Shown here: positions 33,275 through 42,611 of the stretch, one piece after another | How positions within the stretch are numbered: the stretch's first letter is position 1 | Layout of the letters: every line of letters starts with the position of its first letter | Assembly: GCA_002422545.1 (NCBI GenBank) | Contig: DIWF01000024.1 | Location: forward strand, 120,648-184,647 | Direction of reading: 5' to 3' | DNA from: Firmicutes bacterium UBA6113 | GTDB taxonomy: Bacteria; Bacillota; Clostridia; Tissierellales; Sedimentibacteraceae | Length of the DNA stretch: 64,000 nt | Translations under genes and position numbers: made by a program | Notes under the pieces: model-generated | The model's database searches: none | Told to the model about the DNA's origin: nothing | What the model saw: the letters and a program-made list of their open reading frames with translations, nothing else

Positions 33275-33412
33275 ATCTGAATCCTTTCTAGTATTTTTTA
33301 TGGTTTATTTACTTATAAACCTTGCTAATGAACAACCTTCCATTAAATCTAAGGAATAAACTTCATCAGAGTCAACCTTTCGTTCCTTTTCATATCACAT
33401 TAAACAATAAAT

Positions 33413-34465
33413 TTAATATTGTAACTCAACTATAAAAACAGTTCCTTTTCCTTCCTTGCTTTCGAAATATATTTTACCATTCAAAAGTTCAACTATTTTT
33501 TTGACTATTACAAGCCCTAACCCATTTCCATCTTTTGAATGAGATTTGTCGCCTTTATAAAACCTTTCGAAAATTCTCCCTTTGTCAATTTCTGCTATGC
33601 CTGAACCATAATCTTCAATAAATACTTTTATAACATCGTCATATTTATTTAACTTAATTTTTATAATTCCTTGTGGATTAGAAAACTTGATTGCATTTTG
33701 TATTAAGTTAATCCATACTTCTTGAAGTAAATCCTTATCAGATGTAATTTCAACCGTTTCAAGTTCTAAATCAAATGATATTTTTTTCTTAAACCACAGG
33801 GGTTCAAGAATTAGGACTGATTTTCTTATCTGCTCGTCAAGCTTGAATTCCGTTGCATGTTCAGTAACTATATTGCTGTCAAGTTCAGATAATTTTAAAA
33901 GGTTAGTTGAAAGCAAAGATAAGCGCTCGCTTTCTTCAATTATAATTTCACTGTATTCGTTTATTTGATCCATGGACATATTTTCTTTTTTAATAAGACT
34001 TGCATATCCTTTTATGGAAGTAATAGGTGTTTTGAACTCATGAGAAACATTGGATACAAAATCTTTGTGAAGTGTTTCTATACTCTTTAATTCTTTTGCC
34101 ATAAAATTAAAGTCGTGGCATAATTGACTTATTTCATCATCACCTTTTTCATATAAATAAATATCGAAATTTCCTTTTGCAACTTCTTTTGAAGCTTTGG
34201 ATAATTGTTTGATTGGTTTTACAATACTTCTTATTGCGAAAATAATTGCAATGGTCCCAATGATTCCTATCAAAAGCAAAGAAATATCTATTGTTCTAAT
34301 TAAATCATGAAATCTGTTATAAAACCTTATATTTTTAATAAGTGTGTTTTTATTTAAAATATATTTTATTGCTATGATGGACAAAAAAGTAGATGTCCAC
34401 CAAATGCTTAAAAATATAGTTGCAAATTTTATATAAATAGATTTAAAAAAAGTCAACTTTTTCAT
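33413..34465 (-). CDS. Two-component sensor histidine kinase
   Basis: 350 residues. Two membrane helices (about 13-34 and 60-78) with a very short external loop of roughly 25 residues, then a HAMP domain (80-130), H-box FVSNVSHEFKTPITS with His142, N-box NLIQNAIKFS, and glycine boxes EDYGSGIAEID and GNGLGLVIVKKI. The short loop marks it as an intramembrane or transporter-linked sensor. Overlaps the regulator gene by 4 bp. The MacAB-like exporter genes follow 138 bp downstream on the same strand, so drug or peptide stress is a likely signal. Confidence 0.93.
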   Translation of the reverse strand: MKKLTFFKSIYIKFATIFLSIWWTSTFLSIIAIKYILNKNTLIKNIRFYNRFHDLIRTIDISLLLIGIIGTIAIIFAIRSIVKPIKQLSKASKEVAKGNFDIYLYEKGDDEISQLCHDFNFMAKELKSIETLHKDFVSNVSHEFKTPITSIKGYASLIKKENMSMDQINEYSEIIIEESERLSLLSTNLLKLSELDSNIVTEHATEFKLDEQIRKSVLILEPLWFKKKISFDLELETVEITSDKDLLQEVWINLIQNAIKFSNPQGIIKIKLNKYDDVIKVFIEDYGSGIAEIDKGRIFERFYKGDKSHSKDGNGLGLVIVKKIVELLNGKIYFESKEGKGTVFIVELQY

Positions 34466-35136
34466 GAATTTATCTCCGCTCTATACCCAAGGCCCCTGAC
34501 AGTAATGATTTTAAAATCTTTGATTTCACCATATCTTTCACGCAAACGTTTAATGTGCACATCAATGGTTCGCTCATCGGTTTCATTATCAAATCCCCAT
34601 ATTTCATCCATAAGATCCTGTCGAGTGAATATTTTTTTAGGATAGCTTAAAAGTTTAAACAGAAGTTGAAATTCCTTTTTTGGCAATAGAACATCTTCTC
34701 CATTTACACTCACTGTCAATGTATCATAATCCAAAATAATATCATTTATTTTAATTTTATGTTCATTGGAGATTTTGGCCCTGCGCAGCAGAGCTGAAAC
34801 CCTTAAAAGCATTTCATCAAAATCTATGGGCTTAACCATATAATCATCTGTGCCGGACATGAATCCTTTTTTCTTGTCTTCAATGCTCCCCTTTGCAGTA
34901 ATCATCAATATAGGAAAATAATATCTGGCATTTCTCAGTTCTTGTGTTAAAGTATAACCATCCATATTAGGCATCATTATATCAGCAATCATTAAGTCCA
35001 CATGTTCCCTGTCTAAAATATCTAAAGCTTCTATTCCGTCTGAAGCAAGAAATACTTGATAACCATCACGTAACAAATAAGTTGCAATAAGTTTTCTTAT
35101 AGTTTCATTATCATCAACAGCTAAAATTTTAAACAT
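34462..35136 (-). CDS. OmpR-family response regulator
   Basis: 224 residues. Receiver domain with phospho-acceptor Asp52 (MIADIMMPNMDG), Lys in MVKPIDF, then a winged-helix domain ending ERTIDVHIKRLRERYGEIKDFKIITVRGLGYR. Partner of the kinase encoded downstream with a 4-bp overlap. It likely controls its own operon and the exporter genes. Confidence 0.95.
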   Translation of the reverse strand: MFKILAVDDNETIRKLIATYLLRDGYQVFLASDGIEALDILDREHVDLMIADIMMPNMDGYTLTQELRNARYYFPILMITAKGSIEDKKKGFMSGTDDYMVKPIDFDEMLLRVSALLRRAKISNEHKIKINDIILDYDTLTVSVNGEDVLLPKKEFQLLFKLLSYPKKIFTRQDLMDEIWGFDNETDERTIDVHIKRLRERYGEIKDFKIITVRGLGYRAEINS

Positions 35137-35353
35137 TTTTCACCTCATGCTATCGGCATCTTACATGTACCATTTAACTTACTATACAATAAAATGCTTC
35201 AATTTACCTTTATAATAATTGGATAATAAAATACATATCTCCTTTTGAATTACTGCATATAATATAATTTTTAAATATGAACTGTTTATGAATTTTTTAA
35301 TAATATTGAAAATTTTATATTTCACGTAAAATTTATTGCTATAAAAGTGCCTT

Positions 35354-35395
35354 GTACACGTCAAGCAGCAAAATAAAAAGACCATATCTGGTCTT
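35354..35395 (-). repeat. Second copy of a terminator-promoter module
   Basis: Bases 35354-35384 match 29728-29758 at 27 of 31 positions. On the minus strand both read as a hairpin (here AAGACCAGATATGGTC), a U-tract, then TTGAC. The copy near 29.7 kb is the exporter terminator plus padR promoter. Confidence 0.7.
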
Positions 35396-35425
35396 AGACT
35401 ATTGACAAACCTAATTTCTACATAT

Positions 35426-35511
35426 TGTAGGGGAGGATCTTGTGTCCTCCCGTGGGATTAATGCAAACAATAAATTGTTATCTGCGGGAGAGCACAAGGC
35501 TCTCCCCTACG
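35426..35511. repeat. GC-rich palindromic intergenic repeat (GTAGGGG...CCCCTAC)
   Basis: Begins GTAGGGGAGGATCTTGTG and ends GCACAAGGCTCTCCCCTAC, with internal hairpins GGAGGATC.../CCTCC and CGGGAGAG.../CTCTCCC. Related in ends and design to 8640-8693. Confidence 0.7.
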
Positions 35512-35675
35512 TACTTAGATTCCAACATCACCACAATTACCAATATTATTAATTAAAATAACTTTGTCAGCAACCTGAGACCATATCTGGTCTTTTGATA
35601 ATATAAATTATTTAGTTTGTATTAATTTTCTTACTGCCAATGTGTTCAACAACATTCAGCAGACATAAAAAAATA

Positions 35676-36098
35676 TTAATCTGTAAATCCTCTGTTTGCC
35701 ATTAGTTCTGTTTTAACGAATTTTGCCATGCCTGTCTTAAGACGTCTGAAACCTAATTTTTCATAAAAAGTTTCTTTTCCAACATTAGCATACAATATAA
35801 AATTACATCCGGGCAATTTATCCATAATGCTTTCCATCATAATCTTCCCGATTCCTTTTCCCTGGTACTCCGGAAGTATTGCAACATCATATATGGCTGC
35901 CTGCTTCACTCCATCTGATATTGCTCTTGCCGTTCCAATCATATTTCCATCATCAAAAGCAAATACGGTTACTTGACTTCCTTGAAAAGCCATTTTGCAA
36001 ATTTCAGGATCTGAGCTGCTTAACCCTGCTTTTGCTAAAATAGAACTTACAATTTCCCAATTGATATTTTCTGTATTATATGTAATTTTTAAATTCAT
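35676..36098 (-). CDS. GNAT-family N-acetyltransferase
   Basis: 140 residues. The acetyl-CoA pyrophosphate loop is visible in YDVAILPEYQGKGIGKIMMESIM (QGKGIG), and the C-terminal NVGKETFYEKLGFRRLKTGMAKF segment is the usual FYEKLGF motif. Substrate not readable. It stands alone between the exporter system and a CDP-alcohol phosphotransferase gene. Confidence 0.88.
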   Translation of the reverse strand: MNLKITYNTENINWEIVSSILAKAGLSSSDPEICKMAFQGSQVTVFAFDDGNMIGTARAISDGVKQAAIYDVAILPEYQGKGIGKIMMESIMDKLPGCNFILYANVGKETFYEKLGFRRLKTGMAKFVKTELMANRGFTD

Positions 36099-36198
36099 GG
36101 TTTCCTCCTTAAAATTTAATAGTCTTTTACTTAAGAACCGGCTATGTTCATAGCCTGACAGCTTATATTCATATATAGTGCAATGTTATTGCTCTTGT

Positions 36199-36744
36199 TT
36201 ATATATCAAAAATACTTCTGACATCTGGGTTATACTGCCCCATCTTAATATTGATCAGCAATTCTTCAATAGCTGATATACCTGCTGTAATACATAGAAT
36301 TATACTTACAAGATTAATATCTATCCTCAAAAAAATATATGGAACACAGAAAAGAAGAGCTCCGGTAATTTTATTAGCAATTGTGTGCAATGCAATGAAT
36401 TTATGAAACTTCAATGCACCAATTGCATATGCGCTAAGCCTTATAACTGCTATTGAAATGACAGCGCTTAAAATCCACGGTGGAAATGCATGGCTTAAGA
36501 GCGGAAATAATTTTATAAATGCAACCAATAGAAAAGTTAAGTCTGCAAGGCTGTCCAAAACAGCTCCAGCTTTACTTTCTGTATGCATCTTTCTGGCAAT
36601 TGTTCCATCAACCATATCTGTAATACCGCTAAAAGTGTATAGAAAGTAAAATTCAAGAGACAATGGTTCTGTAAACAGCATAAAAGCTGAAGATATAATT
36701 CTGCTTATTGTTATTCCATTAGCTAAATATTTAATAAATATCAT
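36199..36744 (-). CDS. CDP-alcohol phosphatidyltransferase family enzyme
   Basis: 181-residue membrane protein with about five or six helices. The signature DMVDGTIARKMHTESKAGAVLDSLAD matches DGxxAR-x8-GxxxDxxxD, including all metal-binding aspartates. Such enzymes transfer a phosphatidyl group from CDP-diacylglycerol to glycerol-phosphate, inositol-phosphate or serine; which one is not clear. AAAGGA abuts the annotated ATG, so translation may instead begin at an ATT three codons later (KYLANGITISR). Confidence 0.85.
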   Translation of the reverse strand: MIFIKYLANGITISRIISSAFMLFTEPLSLEFYFLYTFSGITDMVDGTIARKMHTESKAGAVLDSLADLTFLLVAFIKLFPLLSHAFPPWILSAVISIAVIRLSAYAIGALKFHKFIALHTIANKITGALLFCVPYIFLRIDINLVSIILCITAGISAIEELLINIKMGQYNPDVRSIFDI

Positions 36745-36812
36745 TCCTTTATTATTAAAATTTCATGTTCCGTATATACGGATAAAACTCTTCATCGTAA
36801 AATTCTCAAAAT

Positions 36813-37502
36813 CTACAAAACTCTTCTAATCCAATTTTCAAACAACTCCAATTGTTCATCCAGATGAAAATAATGTTCTGAGTTTACCTTTTCAACTATA
36901 GCATGTGAATGATATGCAAAGGAGTCGATTTCACTTTCAGGCATCATATTATCCTTATTGCCCCATAGAACATAAGTTTCATGATTCCAGCAAACTGGAT
37001 GTTCCTTTGCGAACATATAATAATTCCAATCCAGTGTCTGACCAATTGGCAAAGAAATGTATTTTTCCTGCTCCAGCATTTCTTCAGTTATGTTAAATCC
37101 ATACATCATCCCTTGAATGAGATAATACATATTTACAATTGGTGATAGGAAATAACTCTTCTTAATTTTCATATCCTTTAGAGCAATCATGCTCATGTAT
37201 GCTCCAATGCTGCAACCAAATATTGATATTTCCTTCTGTCCATTTTGAACATATTCATATACTTTCTGAATTTCTTCAACACATACCCATGGAACCAGCT
37301 TTTTATCATCTTTTCTGTCACCATGCTCAGGAAGATCAATGCTTATTACCTGATATCCTCTTTCAATTGCACACTTGGCAGCTATATTGATAACTGTGTC
37401 TTCCTTATTTGACATGAGACCATGCACGGCTATTAAAACCTTATTTGACCCATTACCTTGAATTAATGCTGGAACCCCTTCTATATTGACATATTTTTTC
37501 AT
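36813..37502 (-). CDS. Alpha/beta-hydrolase family protein
   Basis: 229 residues from an ATG preceded by AAGGAAGG; an earlier in-frame start adds 11 residues. The oxyanion motif is VHGLMSNKED near 27, nucleophile elbow GCSIGAYM near 106-113, acid in WGNKDNMMPE and the catalytic His in EHYFHLD. Serine esterase or peptidase-like fold without lid domain. Substrate unknown. Confidence 0.85.
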   Translation of the reverse strand: MKKYVNIEGVPALIQGNGSNKVLIAVHGLMSNKEDTVINIAAKCAIERGYQVISIDLPEHGDRKDDKKLVPWVCVEEIQKVYEYVQNGQKEISIFGCSIGAYMSMIALKDMKIKKSYFLSPIVNMYYLIQGMMYGFNITEEMLEQEKYISLPIGQTLDWNYYMFAKEHPVCWNHETYVLWGNKDNMMPESEIDSFAYHSHAIVEKVNSEHYFHLDEQLELFENWIRRVL

Positions 37503-37638
37503 GATTACCTTCCTTTTTGCTTTTTCTTGAGGCATAAAAATCTGTCACAGCCAATCTAAGCAGCATTTTTCATAAGCTCTAGATTCAGCCATCCTCTACT
37601 ATCACTTTAAACTTACCAATGTGAACCGTCCCATGTTT

Positions 37639-38280
37639 TCAATATCCAAGTGATTTATCCACAATGATTATTTTTATTCTGTCTTTGACAAATTGTCCGG
37701 TTATGGTTACAAAATCATTGCATATTCTATTTGGACTTTTACAATCCACACAATGTCCAAGTTTAGTACATGGAGTATCTTTACCTAATCTTCTTGCATC
37801 AATAGGAGCAACATAATTTCTGACTCTATTTTCAGCATCCTCAAGATTACGAACCAACTTATTAATTCCTGCAACAATTATAACTTGTTTCGGTCCATAT
37901 AACATTGGCGCTACTCTGCTTCCGTTGCCATCAATATTGTAAAGAACTCCATCCTCGGTAATAGCATTCGTGCTGCACATAAAAGTATCAGCAGAGAAGT
38001 TTTGGATATAGATTTGCTTCTTCTCTTCGCTGGTTATTCCTTCTCTATACTTATCTAGAAAATTATAATTTCCTAAACGCAGAAAATCCAAAATGCCGGT
38101 TTCCCGAAGAGTAACACTATCACCTACTCCAACAACAGAACCTTCTTGAATTAAATCTGTTAATATCTTTATTAATTCTTCTTCATCTCTTACAAAGATT
38201 CCTTTCATATTGTGTTTTTCTAAATTGTTTATTAATTTTTCAACTTGTTTATCAATAAACCAAGAAATGTTTTTTTCCAT
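37639..38280 (-). CDS. LUD-domain protein (LutC/DUF162-like)
   Basis: 213 residues. The LUD fold is shown by GSVVGVGDSVTLRETGIL, the central CSTNAITEDGVLYNIDGNGSRV and IIVAGINKLVRNLEDAENRVRNYVAP. The C terminus has cysteines CTKLGHCVDCKSPNRIC that could bind a metal or cluster. Related LutC proteins take part in lactate oxidation, but single-gene LUD proteins of this form are widespread in Clostridia with unknown role. No lutA or lutB adjoins it. Confidence 0.85.
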   Translation of the reverse strand: MEKNISWFIDKQVEKLINNLEKHNMKGIFVRDEEELIKILTDLIQEGSVVGVGDSVTLRETGILDFLRLGNYNFLDKYREGITSEEKKQIYIQNFSADTFMCSTNAITEDGVLYNIDGNGSRVAPMLYGPKQVIIVAGINKLVRNLEDAENRVRNYVAPIDARRLGKDTPCTKLGHCVDCKSPNRICNDFVTITGQFVKDRIKIIIVDKSLGY

Positions 38281-38393
38281 ATGTACCTCATCAATTTGAA
38301 ATTTAATATGATAATTTGCCTTATATAAAATCTTAATTTTCTTTTCACTTGAAAAAACTTATGAACATTTTAGATGGTTGGCTTAGAACATAT

Positions 38394-38452
38394 CCTTGAT
38401 AGGGGACGGTTTGAAGTGACCACCGAGAACCGTCGCCTGAGGCTTGGCCCCT
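38394..38452. repeat. GC-rich intergenic repeat fragment
   Basis: AGGGGACGGTT, then GAACCGTC, then GCCCCTTT form a nested dyad of a type often dispersed in Firmicute genomes. It lies just after the DUF1801 gene. Confidence 0.4.
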
Positions 38453-38456
38453 TTGG

Positions 38457-38867
38457 TTAGTGATGATTTCCCGTTTCATAACACCATTTTGCAATCTCTG
38501 TAATCAGCTCCAGCGGAAGCGGCTTGTTGTACGGCAACTGCAATGCACCCTTGCTGGTCTTGTACTCTGTTAGACTGTCCGCAAAATGCTCCATTGCCTT
38601 ATCCCCGGGGTACAGCCCAATGTGATTTTTAAATGCAGCAAAATGAATGATGTTATGTTTTTGCCAATAGGTAGGCATACTCCACGATATTCTCTCCTCT
38701 GCATCCGGAAGTACAGTGCGGATTGTATCTCGAACCTGATTTAAAAGTGGCTGAACACTCTCAGTCTGTACAGCAATATATTCATCAATTGTTTTCGGCG
38801 GCTCGCCACAGAAGTGGTCTTGATTTTGGTTCTTGAATGATCGTCCGCATTTCGGGCATTTCCACAT
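38457..38867 (-). CDS. DUF1801 family protein with N-terminal zinc-finger-like segment
   Basis: 136 residues from the ATG placed 10 bases after AAGGAG; the GTG 9 bp earlier abuts that site. CPKCGRSF...HFCG near residues 4-22 looks like a metal site. The rest is DUF1801 (YdhG-like): IDEYIAVQTESVQPLLNQVRDTIR, WSMPTYW, HIGLYPGDKAMEHF. The family is of unknown function, sometimes compared with frataxin-like iron proteins. Confidence 0.8.
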   Translation of the reverse strand: MWKCPKCGRSFKNQNQDHFCGEPPKTIDEYIAVQTESVQPLLNQVRDTIRTVLPDAEERISWSMPTYWQKHNIIHFAAFKNHIGLYPGDKAMEHFADSLTEYKTSKGALQLPYNKPLPLELITEIAKWCYETGNHH

Positions 38868-38898
38868 TACTTTCACTCTCCTTTTTATTATAAAATAA

Positions 38899-39687
38899 CT
38901 AATTGATATCGGGACCGTTCTCCATGTCTACCAAACCGTCACCTGTGTTTTCTTTCCTCATAGAATCAAGTATTTTTAACATTTCCAATGCATCTTTTTC
39001 AGCCATATTAAGCGAAGTAATGTATCGGTCAGCTGCACACACTATATCTTCCTCTTCACCAGGAGTGTCAATAATCTTGCGTATATTTGTATCACCTTTA
39101 TCCAAACGATTCAGCATACGCAAAATTGACATCATGGAATAATTTGCATTCCGAAGAATCCTTATGATTTTTAGCCGATTCATTTCCTTTGACCCGTATT
39201 TTCTATATCCTCTGGAATCTCTCGGCACATGTAAAAGACTGTTTCTTTCCCAATCACGCAATACATCTGTTGTTATGCCAAGAATTTTCGCAACCTCAGG
39301 CCTGCCGTAATACGGTGCATATTCATCTGTCTTTGGATTAGCTTCATATAAATCCAGCGTTATGCGGATTGCCTCTTCGGCCCTCAATCTCTCTTCCTCT
39401 AAATGGTACAGATACCTCTTAGTCTGTTGATATGCTCCATCAATATGGGATGTGGCGGCTGTTTTTACAATTTCATAAACCTCCTGCCTAAGGCTGCCGC
39501 TTATAATTTCAGCTCTAAATGCAGTTCGAAGCAAATGAAGCTGCTCCAGATGTCTATCATCAAATATGCGATAGCCGCTCTCAGTCCTGGGTATGGCAGG
39601 AAGCAGCTTCATATTTTCATAAAACCGTACTGTATTTGGGTGAACCCCAATTATCTTTGCAACCTGAGCAGTTTTATAAAACTTCAA
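38899..39687 (-). CDS. Regulator with two MerR-type DNA-binding domains
   Basis: 262 residues from a TTG after AGGAGG. Residues 1-70 are a MerR head (YKTAQVAKIIGVHPNTVRFYENMKLLP), and residues 123-190 are a second one (YYGRPEVAKILGITTDVLRDWERNSLL). A dimerisation coil links them. A C-terminal effector region is short. Tandem MerR heads are unusual. The gene follows the UvrA2-like gene by 58 bp on the same strand, so it is likely its regulator, with drug binding as the plausible signal. Confidence 0.85.
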   Translation of the reverse strand: MKFYKTAQVAKIIGVHPNTVRFYENMKLLPAIPRTESGYRIFDDRHLEQLHLLRTAFRAEIISGSLRQEVYEIVKTAATSHIDGAYQQTKRYLYHLEEERLRAEEAIRITLDLYEANPKTDEYAPYYGRPEVAKILGITTDVLRDWERNSLLHVPRDSRGYRKYGSKEMNRLKIIRILRNANYSMMSILRMLNRLDKGDTNIRKIIDTPGEEEDIVCAADRYITSLNMAEKDALEMLKILDSMRKENTGDGLVDMENGPDIN

Positions 39688-39745
39688 ATCGCACCTCCTT
39701 TTTATACTCTTTAATCATTATACATTATTTTCTTCATCTGTATAC

Positions 39746-42274
39746 TTAAAACTTGCAATGAAGCTGTGATAATACTCTGCCGGTATATGAAGATAGATTT
39801 TCCATTATATCATTTGGTGTTCCTCGTGCAATAATTTCACCGCCTTCATTCCCTCCTTCAGGCCCAAGATCAATCACCCAGTCTGATTCCATTATCATTT
39901 CCGGATTGTGTTCAATGACAACTATGCTGTTTCCATTCTTCACCAATCTGTCAAAAACTTTAACAAGTCTATTTGCATCATGGGGATGAAGTCCGGATGT
40001 TGGTTCATCAAATAAATACAGCACCCTTCCCCCTGCGCCTGAAGAAAGTTCCTTTGCTAATTTAAGCCTTTGTGCTTCTCCTCCGGAAAGAGTAGCTGTA
40101 GATTGCCCAAGACTTAGATAACCAAGACCCACATCTCTTAGAATTTGTAGTTTTGTAACAATATTATTTTCTTCATTGAACAAATTCAGTGCTTCATCAA
40201 TGCTTAATTCAAGCACATCTGATATTGAATGATTTTTATATTTGCTTTCCAAAACATGCTTCTTATATCTTTTACCCCTGCAGACAGGACACACAACCTC
40301 TACATCCGGCAAGAAGTGCATTGATATGCTCAGCCTTCCTGTTCCCTGACACTTTTCACACCTACCCCCAGGCACATTGTATGAAAAATGCTTTGCTGAA
40401 AGACCTCTTACTTTTGTATCAGCTAAAGATGCATACAAATCTCGTATGTCAGTAAACAGGTCAGTATATGTGGCAGCATTAGACCTGTTAGAGCGACCAA
40501 TGGATGCTTGATTTATTACAACTAAACCTGTGAGCTTTTCCAAACCTGCAATTTTGGGTTTTACACTCTTTTTATACCGGAAATAATCTTCAGCTGCTTC
40601 AGCCAAATGTCCGAAAATCAAGCTGGATTTTCCGCTGCCTGAAACACCGGTCACTGAAACAAATCTGCCAAGCGGTATATCTACATTGATATTCTTAAGG
40701 TTATTTACTGTTGCATTCCTGATGTTTATAAAGCCATCTTCACCTATTAGCTTTTTTCTCTTTGGCTCATAAAAGCTGTTCTTGAGATACTTTCCTGTTA
40801 TAGAAGCATCGCAGCTCATTATTTCATTAACATCACCGCATGCTACAATTCTTCCTCCATCCTTACCTGCTCCTGGTCCAAAGTCAATGATATAATCCGA
40901 TGCTTTCATGACATCTAAATCATGTTCAATGACTATGACCGTATTCCCCATATCGCGCAGACGTTTTAATACTTCAATAACTTTATGAGTATCTCTGGAA
41001 TGAAGGCCGGTTGTTGGTTCATCCAACACATACAACACGCCTGTCAATCCGCTTCCCAATACAGAAGCCAGTTTGATACGCTGCCATTCACCTGCAGACA
41101 AAGATGCAGCAGGCTGGTCAAGACTTAAGTAACCTGCACCTGCATCAATAATTCTATCAACTCTTTTTTGTAAATCAAAAACAACCTGCTTTACAATTTC
41201 CCAAGATTCTAACGCAATTGAAGTTTTAAGCACCTTTAGCCAATTGCTTATACTTGAAAGTGACATTGACAGAAGTTCCTTTATATTTATACCCTCAACT
41301 CTTACTTCAAGCATTTCAGCCCTGAAGCGTACTCCATGGCACTGAGGGCATTTCTGGCGCACCAAAAATTTCTCAAGCTTCTGTCTAGCACTTGCAGAGC
41401 TGTTTTCCATATATCTGCGCATAAGGCTAGTGACTACTCCTTCAAATCTACCCTCAGGCACAGTCTTTGGTGGATTTACATGAGGAAAACGCGTCTTAAA
41501 TTGTGGACTTAGAACACCGTAAAAAAGCAAATCTCTCTGGGTATCATCATATTTGCCTACAGGCATGTCAATATTCATTTCAAAACCATAATGCTTTGCG
41601 GCTTGAACCATCGATGCACCATACCTGTCTATAAACACCTGATCCCATCCATACACAGCAAATTCACGGATACTTTTTGTATGGTCAATTAAAAGGTTGA
41701 CATCCGGTGTGTTTACAACCCCAATCCCACGGCACTCCGGGCATGCACCCTGAGGCTTATTAAAAGAAAAATGACTGGCTGTAAGCTCAACAACAGGATT
41801 TCCGCAATGAGGACAGGGAAGCATCTGTTCATATAATTCAGTGTTATCTGCTTCCTGCTCCTGCATATCAGAATAATCAGAAAATTCTGTATTGTCGTAG
41901 TACTGAGCAATTATTTTACCACAGTGAGGACACGGCCTTTCACCCAATTTTGCAAATATCACTCGAAGATAAGCAGATATTTCTGTAACCGTTCCAACTG
42001 TGGAACGAGGATTATTGCTTGTTTGATGTTGACTAATTGATATGGCCGGTGATAATCCCTCAATGCTCTCCACCTTTGGTTTGCTTCCCACATCCATGGT
42101 CATGCCCATGGATTCCATATACTGTCTTTGACATTCTCTTTGCAGTGTCTCAAGTGCTAGCGTTGACTTACCGCTACCGGAAAGTCCTGTAAATACAATT
42201 AGCTTATTTTTAGGAATCAGAACATCGATGTTCTTTAAATTATTTTCTTTTGCACCTTTTATTTTAATGTACAT
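39746..42274 (-). CDS. UvrA2-type duplicated ABC ATPase (drug-resistance excinuclease homologue)
   Basis: 842 residues, about 100 shorter than housekeeping UvrA. Two ABC modules: Walker A GLSGSGKST near 30 and GVSGSGKSS near 545; signatures LSAGEWQRIKLAS and LSGGEAQRLKLA; Walker B YVLDEPTTGL and YLFDEPTSGL. Two zinc modules (CPHCGK...CPHCGN and CEKCQGTGR...CPVCRGKRY) are present. UvrA2 proteins such as DrrC protect against DNA-binding drugs, and the double-MerR gene downstream fits. ATG has TAGGAG ahead. A leader ORF and terminator-like hairpin precede it. Confidence 0.9.
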   Translation of the reverse strand: MYIKIKGAKENNLKNIDVLIPKNKLIVFTGLSGSGKSTLALETLQRECQRQYMESMGMTMDVGSKPKVESIEGLSPAISISQHQTSNNPRSTVGTVTEISAYLRVIFAKLGERPCPHCGKIIAQYYDNTEFSDYSDMQEQEADNTELYEQMLPCPHCGNPVVELTASHFSFNKPQGACPECRGIGVVNTPDVNLLIDHTKSIREFAVYGWDQVFIDRYGASMVQAAKHYGFEMNIDMPVGKYDDTQRDLLFYGVLSPQFKTRFPHVNPPKTVPEGRFEGVVTSLMRRYMENSSASARQKLEKFLVRQKCPQCHGVRFRAEMLEVRVEGINIKELLSMSLSSISNWLKVLKTSIALESWEIVKQVVFDLQKRVDRIIDAGAGYLSLDQPAASLSAGEWQRIKLASVLGSGLTGVLYVLDEPTTGLHSRDTHKVIEVLKRLRDMGNTVIVIEHDLDVMKASDYIIDFGPGAGKDGGRIVACGDVNEIMSCDASITGKYLKNSFYEPKRKKLIGEDGFINIRNATVNNLKNINVDIPLGRFVSVTGVSGSGKSSLIFGHLAEAAEDYFRYKKSVKPKIAGLEKLTGLVVINQASIGRSNRSNAATYTDLFTDIRDLYASLADTKVRGLSAKHFSYNVPGGRCEKCQGTGRLSISMHFLPDVEVVCPVCRGKRYKKHVLESKYKNHSISDVLELSIDEALNLFNEENNIVTKLQILRDVGLGYLSLGQSTATLSGGEAQRLKLAKELSSGAGGRVLYLFDEPTSGLHPHDANRLVKVFDRLVKNGNSIVVIEHNPEMIMESDWVIDLGPEGGNEGGEIIARGTPNDIMENLSSYTGRVLSQLHCKF

Positions 42275-42307
42275 GTTTTCATCTCCTATTTTTTATTAAA
42301 CAAAAAT

Positions 42308-42342
42308 AGTATACCATCACCGTTTATAGGTGGTGGTATACT
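42308..42342 (-). terminator. Terminator-like hairpin in the uvrA2 leader
   Basis: Arms 42308-42321 and 42329-42342 (14 bp, one wobble) followed on the minus strand by ATTTTTGTTT, ending only about 25 bp before the uvrA2 start codon. It would block expression unless bypassed. Confidence 0.75.
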
Positions 42343-42513
42343 GTAGGGTTTAATTTTCTATTTAACTAAACAAAAATAAAGTTTCATCTAACTATGTCTT
42401 TCTTATGTTTGATATAATTAATAAATTTACCGTTTTGTTAAGCTTTGAACAACCTCTGAAAGTTATAATGGACTGAACATTCCAATTATATATTTAAGCA
42501 TGTTCCCTGACAA

Positions 42514-42576
42514 TTACAAAAGATAAATTGCCCATAGCCCTTTATTCATAAGCAGCAATCTATCAAACAACCCCAT
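42514..42576 (-). CDS. Possible leader peptide of the uvrA2-type gene
   Basis: 20-codon ORF (MGLFDRLLLMNKGLWAIYLL) with AGGAGG nine bases upstream. It lies 170 bp before the terminator-like hairpin. The layout is that of antibiotic-induced attenuators, in which drug-stalled ribosomes on a short ORF change the RNA fold. The remaining region 42343-42513 has no other gene. Confidence 0.55.
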   Translation of the reverse strand: MGLFDRLLLMNKGLWAIYLL

Positions 42577-42611
42577 ATGTTAGATCCTCCTCTTACGTGA
42601 TAAGTAATAGA

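Larger units (their letters stand above)
35137..35675. other. Intergenic region upstream of the two-component system
   Basis: 539 bp without a convincing gene; a 67-codon frame at 35182-35385 has no ribosome site and unnatural composition. It holds the terminator/promoter module (35354-35395), a GC-rich repeat (35426-35511) and a second copy of the hairpin GACCATATCTGGTCTT (35579-35594). Confidence 0.6.

Noticed and set aside
35182..35385. 67-codon minus-strand ORF
   Set aside because: No ribosome-binding site, low-complexity Ile/Lys/Phe composition and overlap with the terminator-promoter module.
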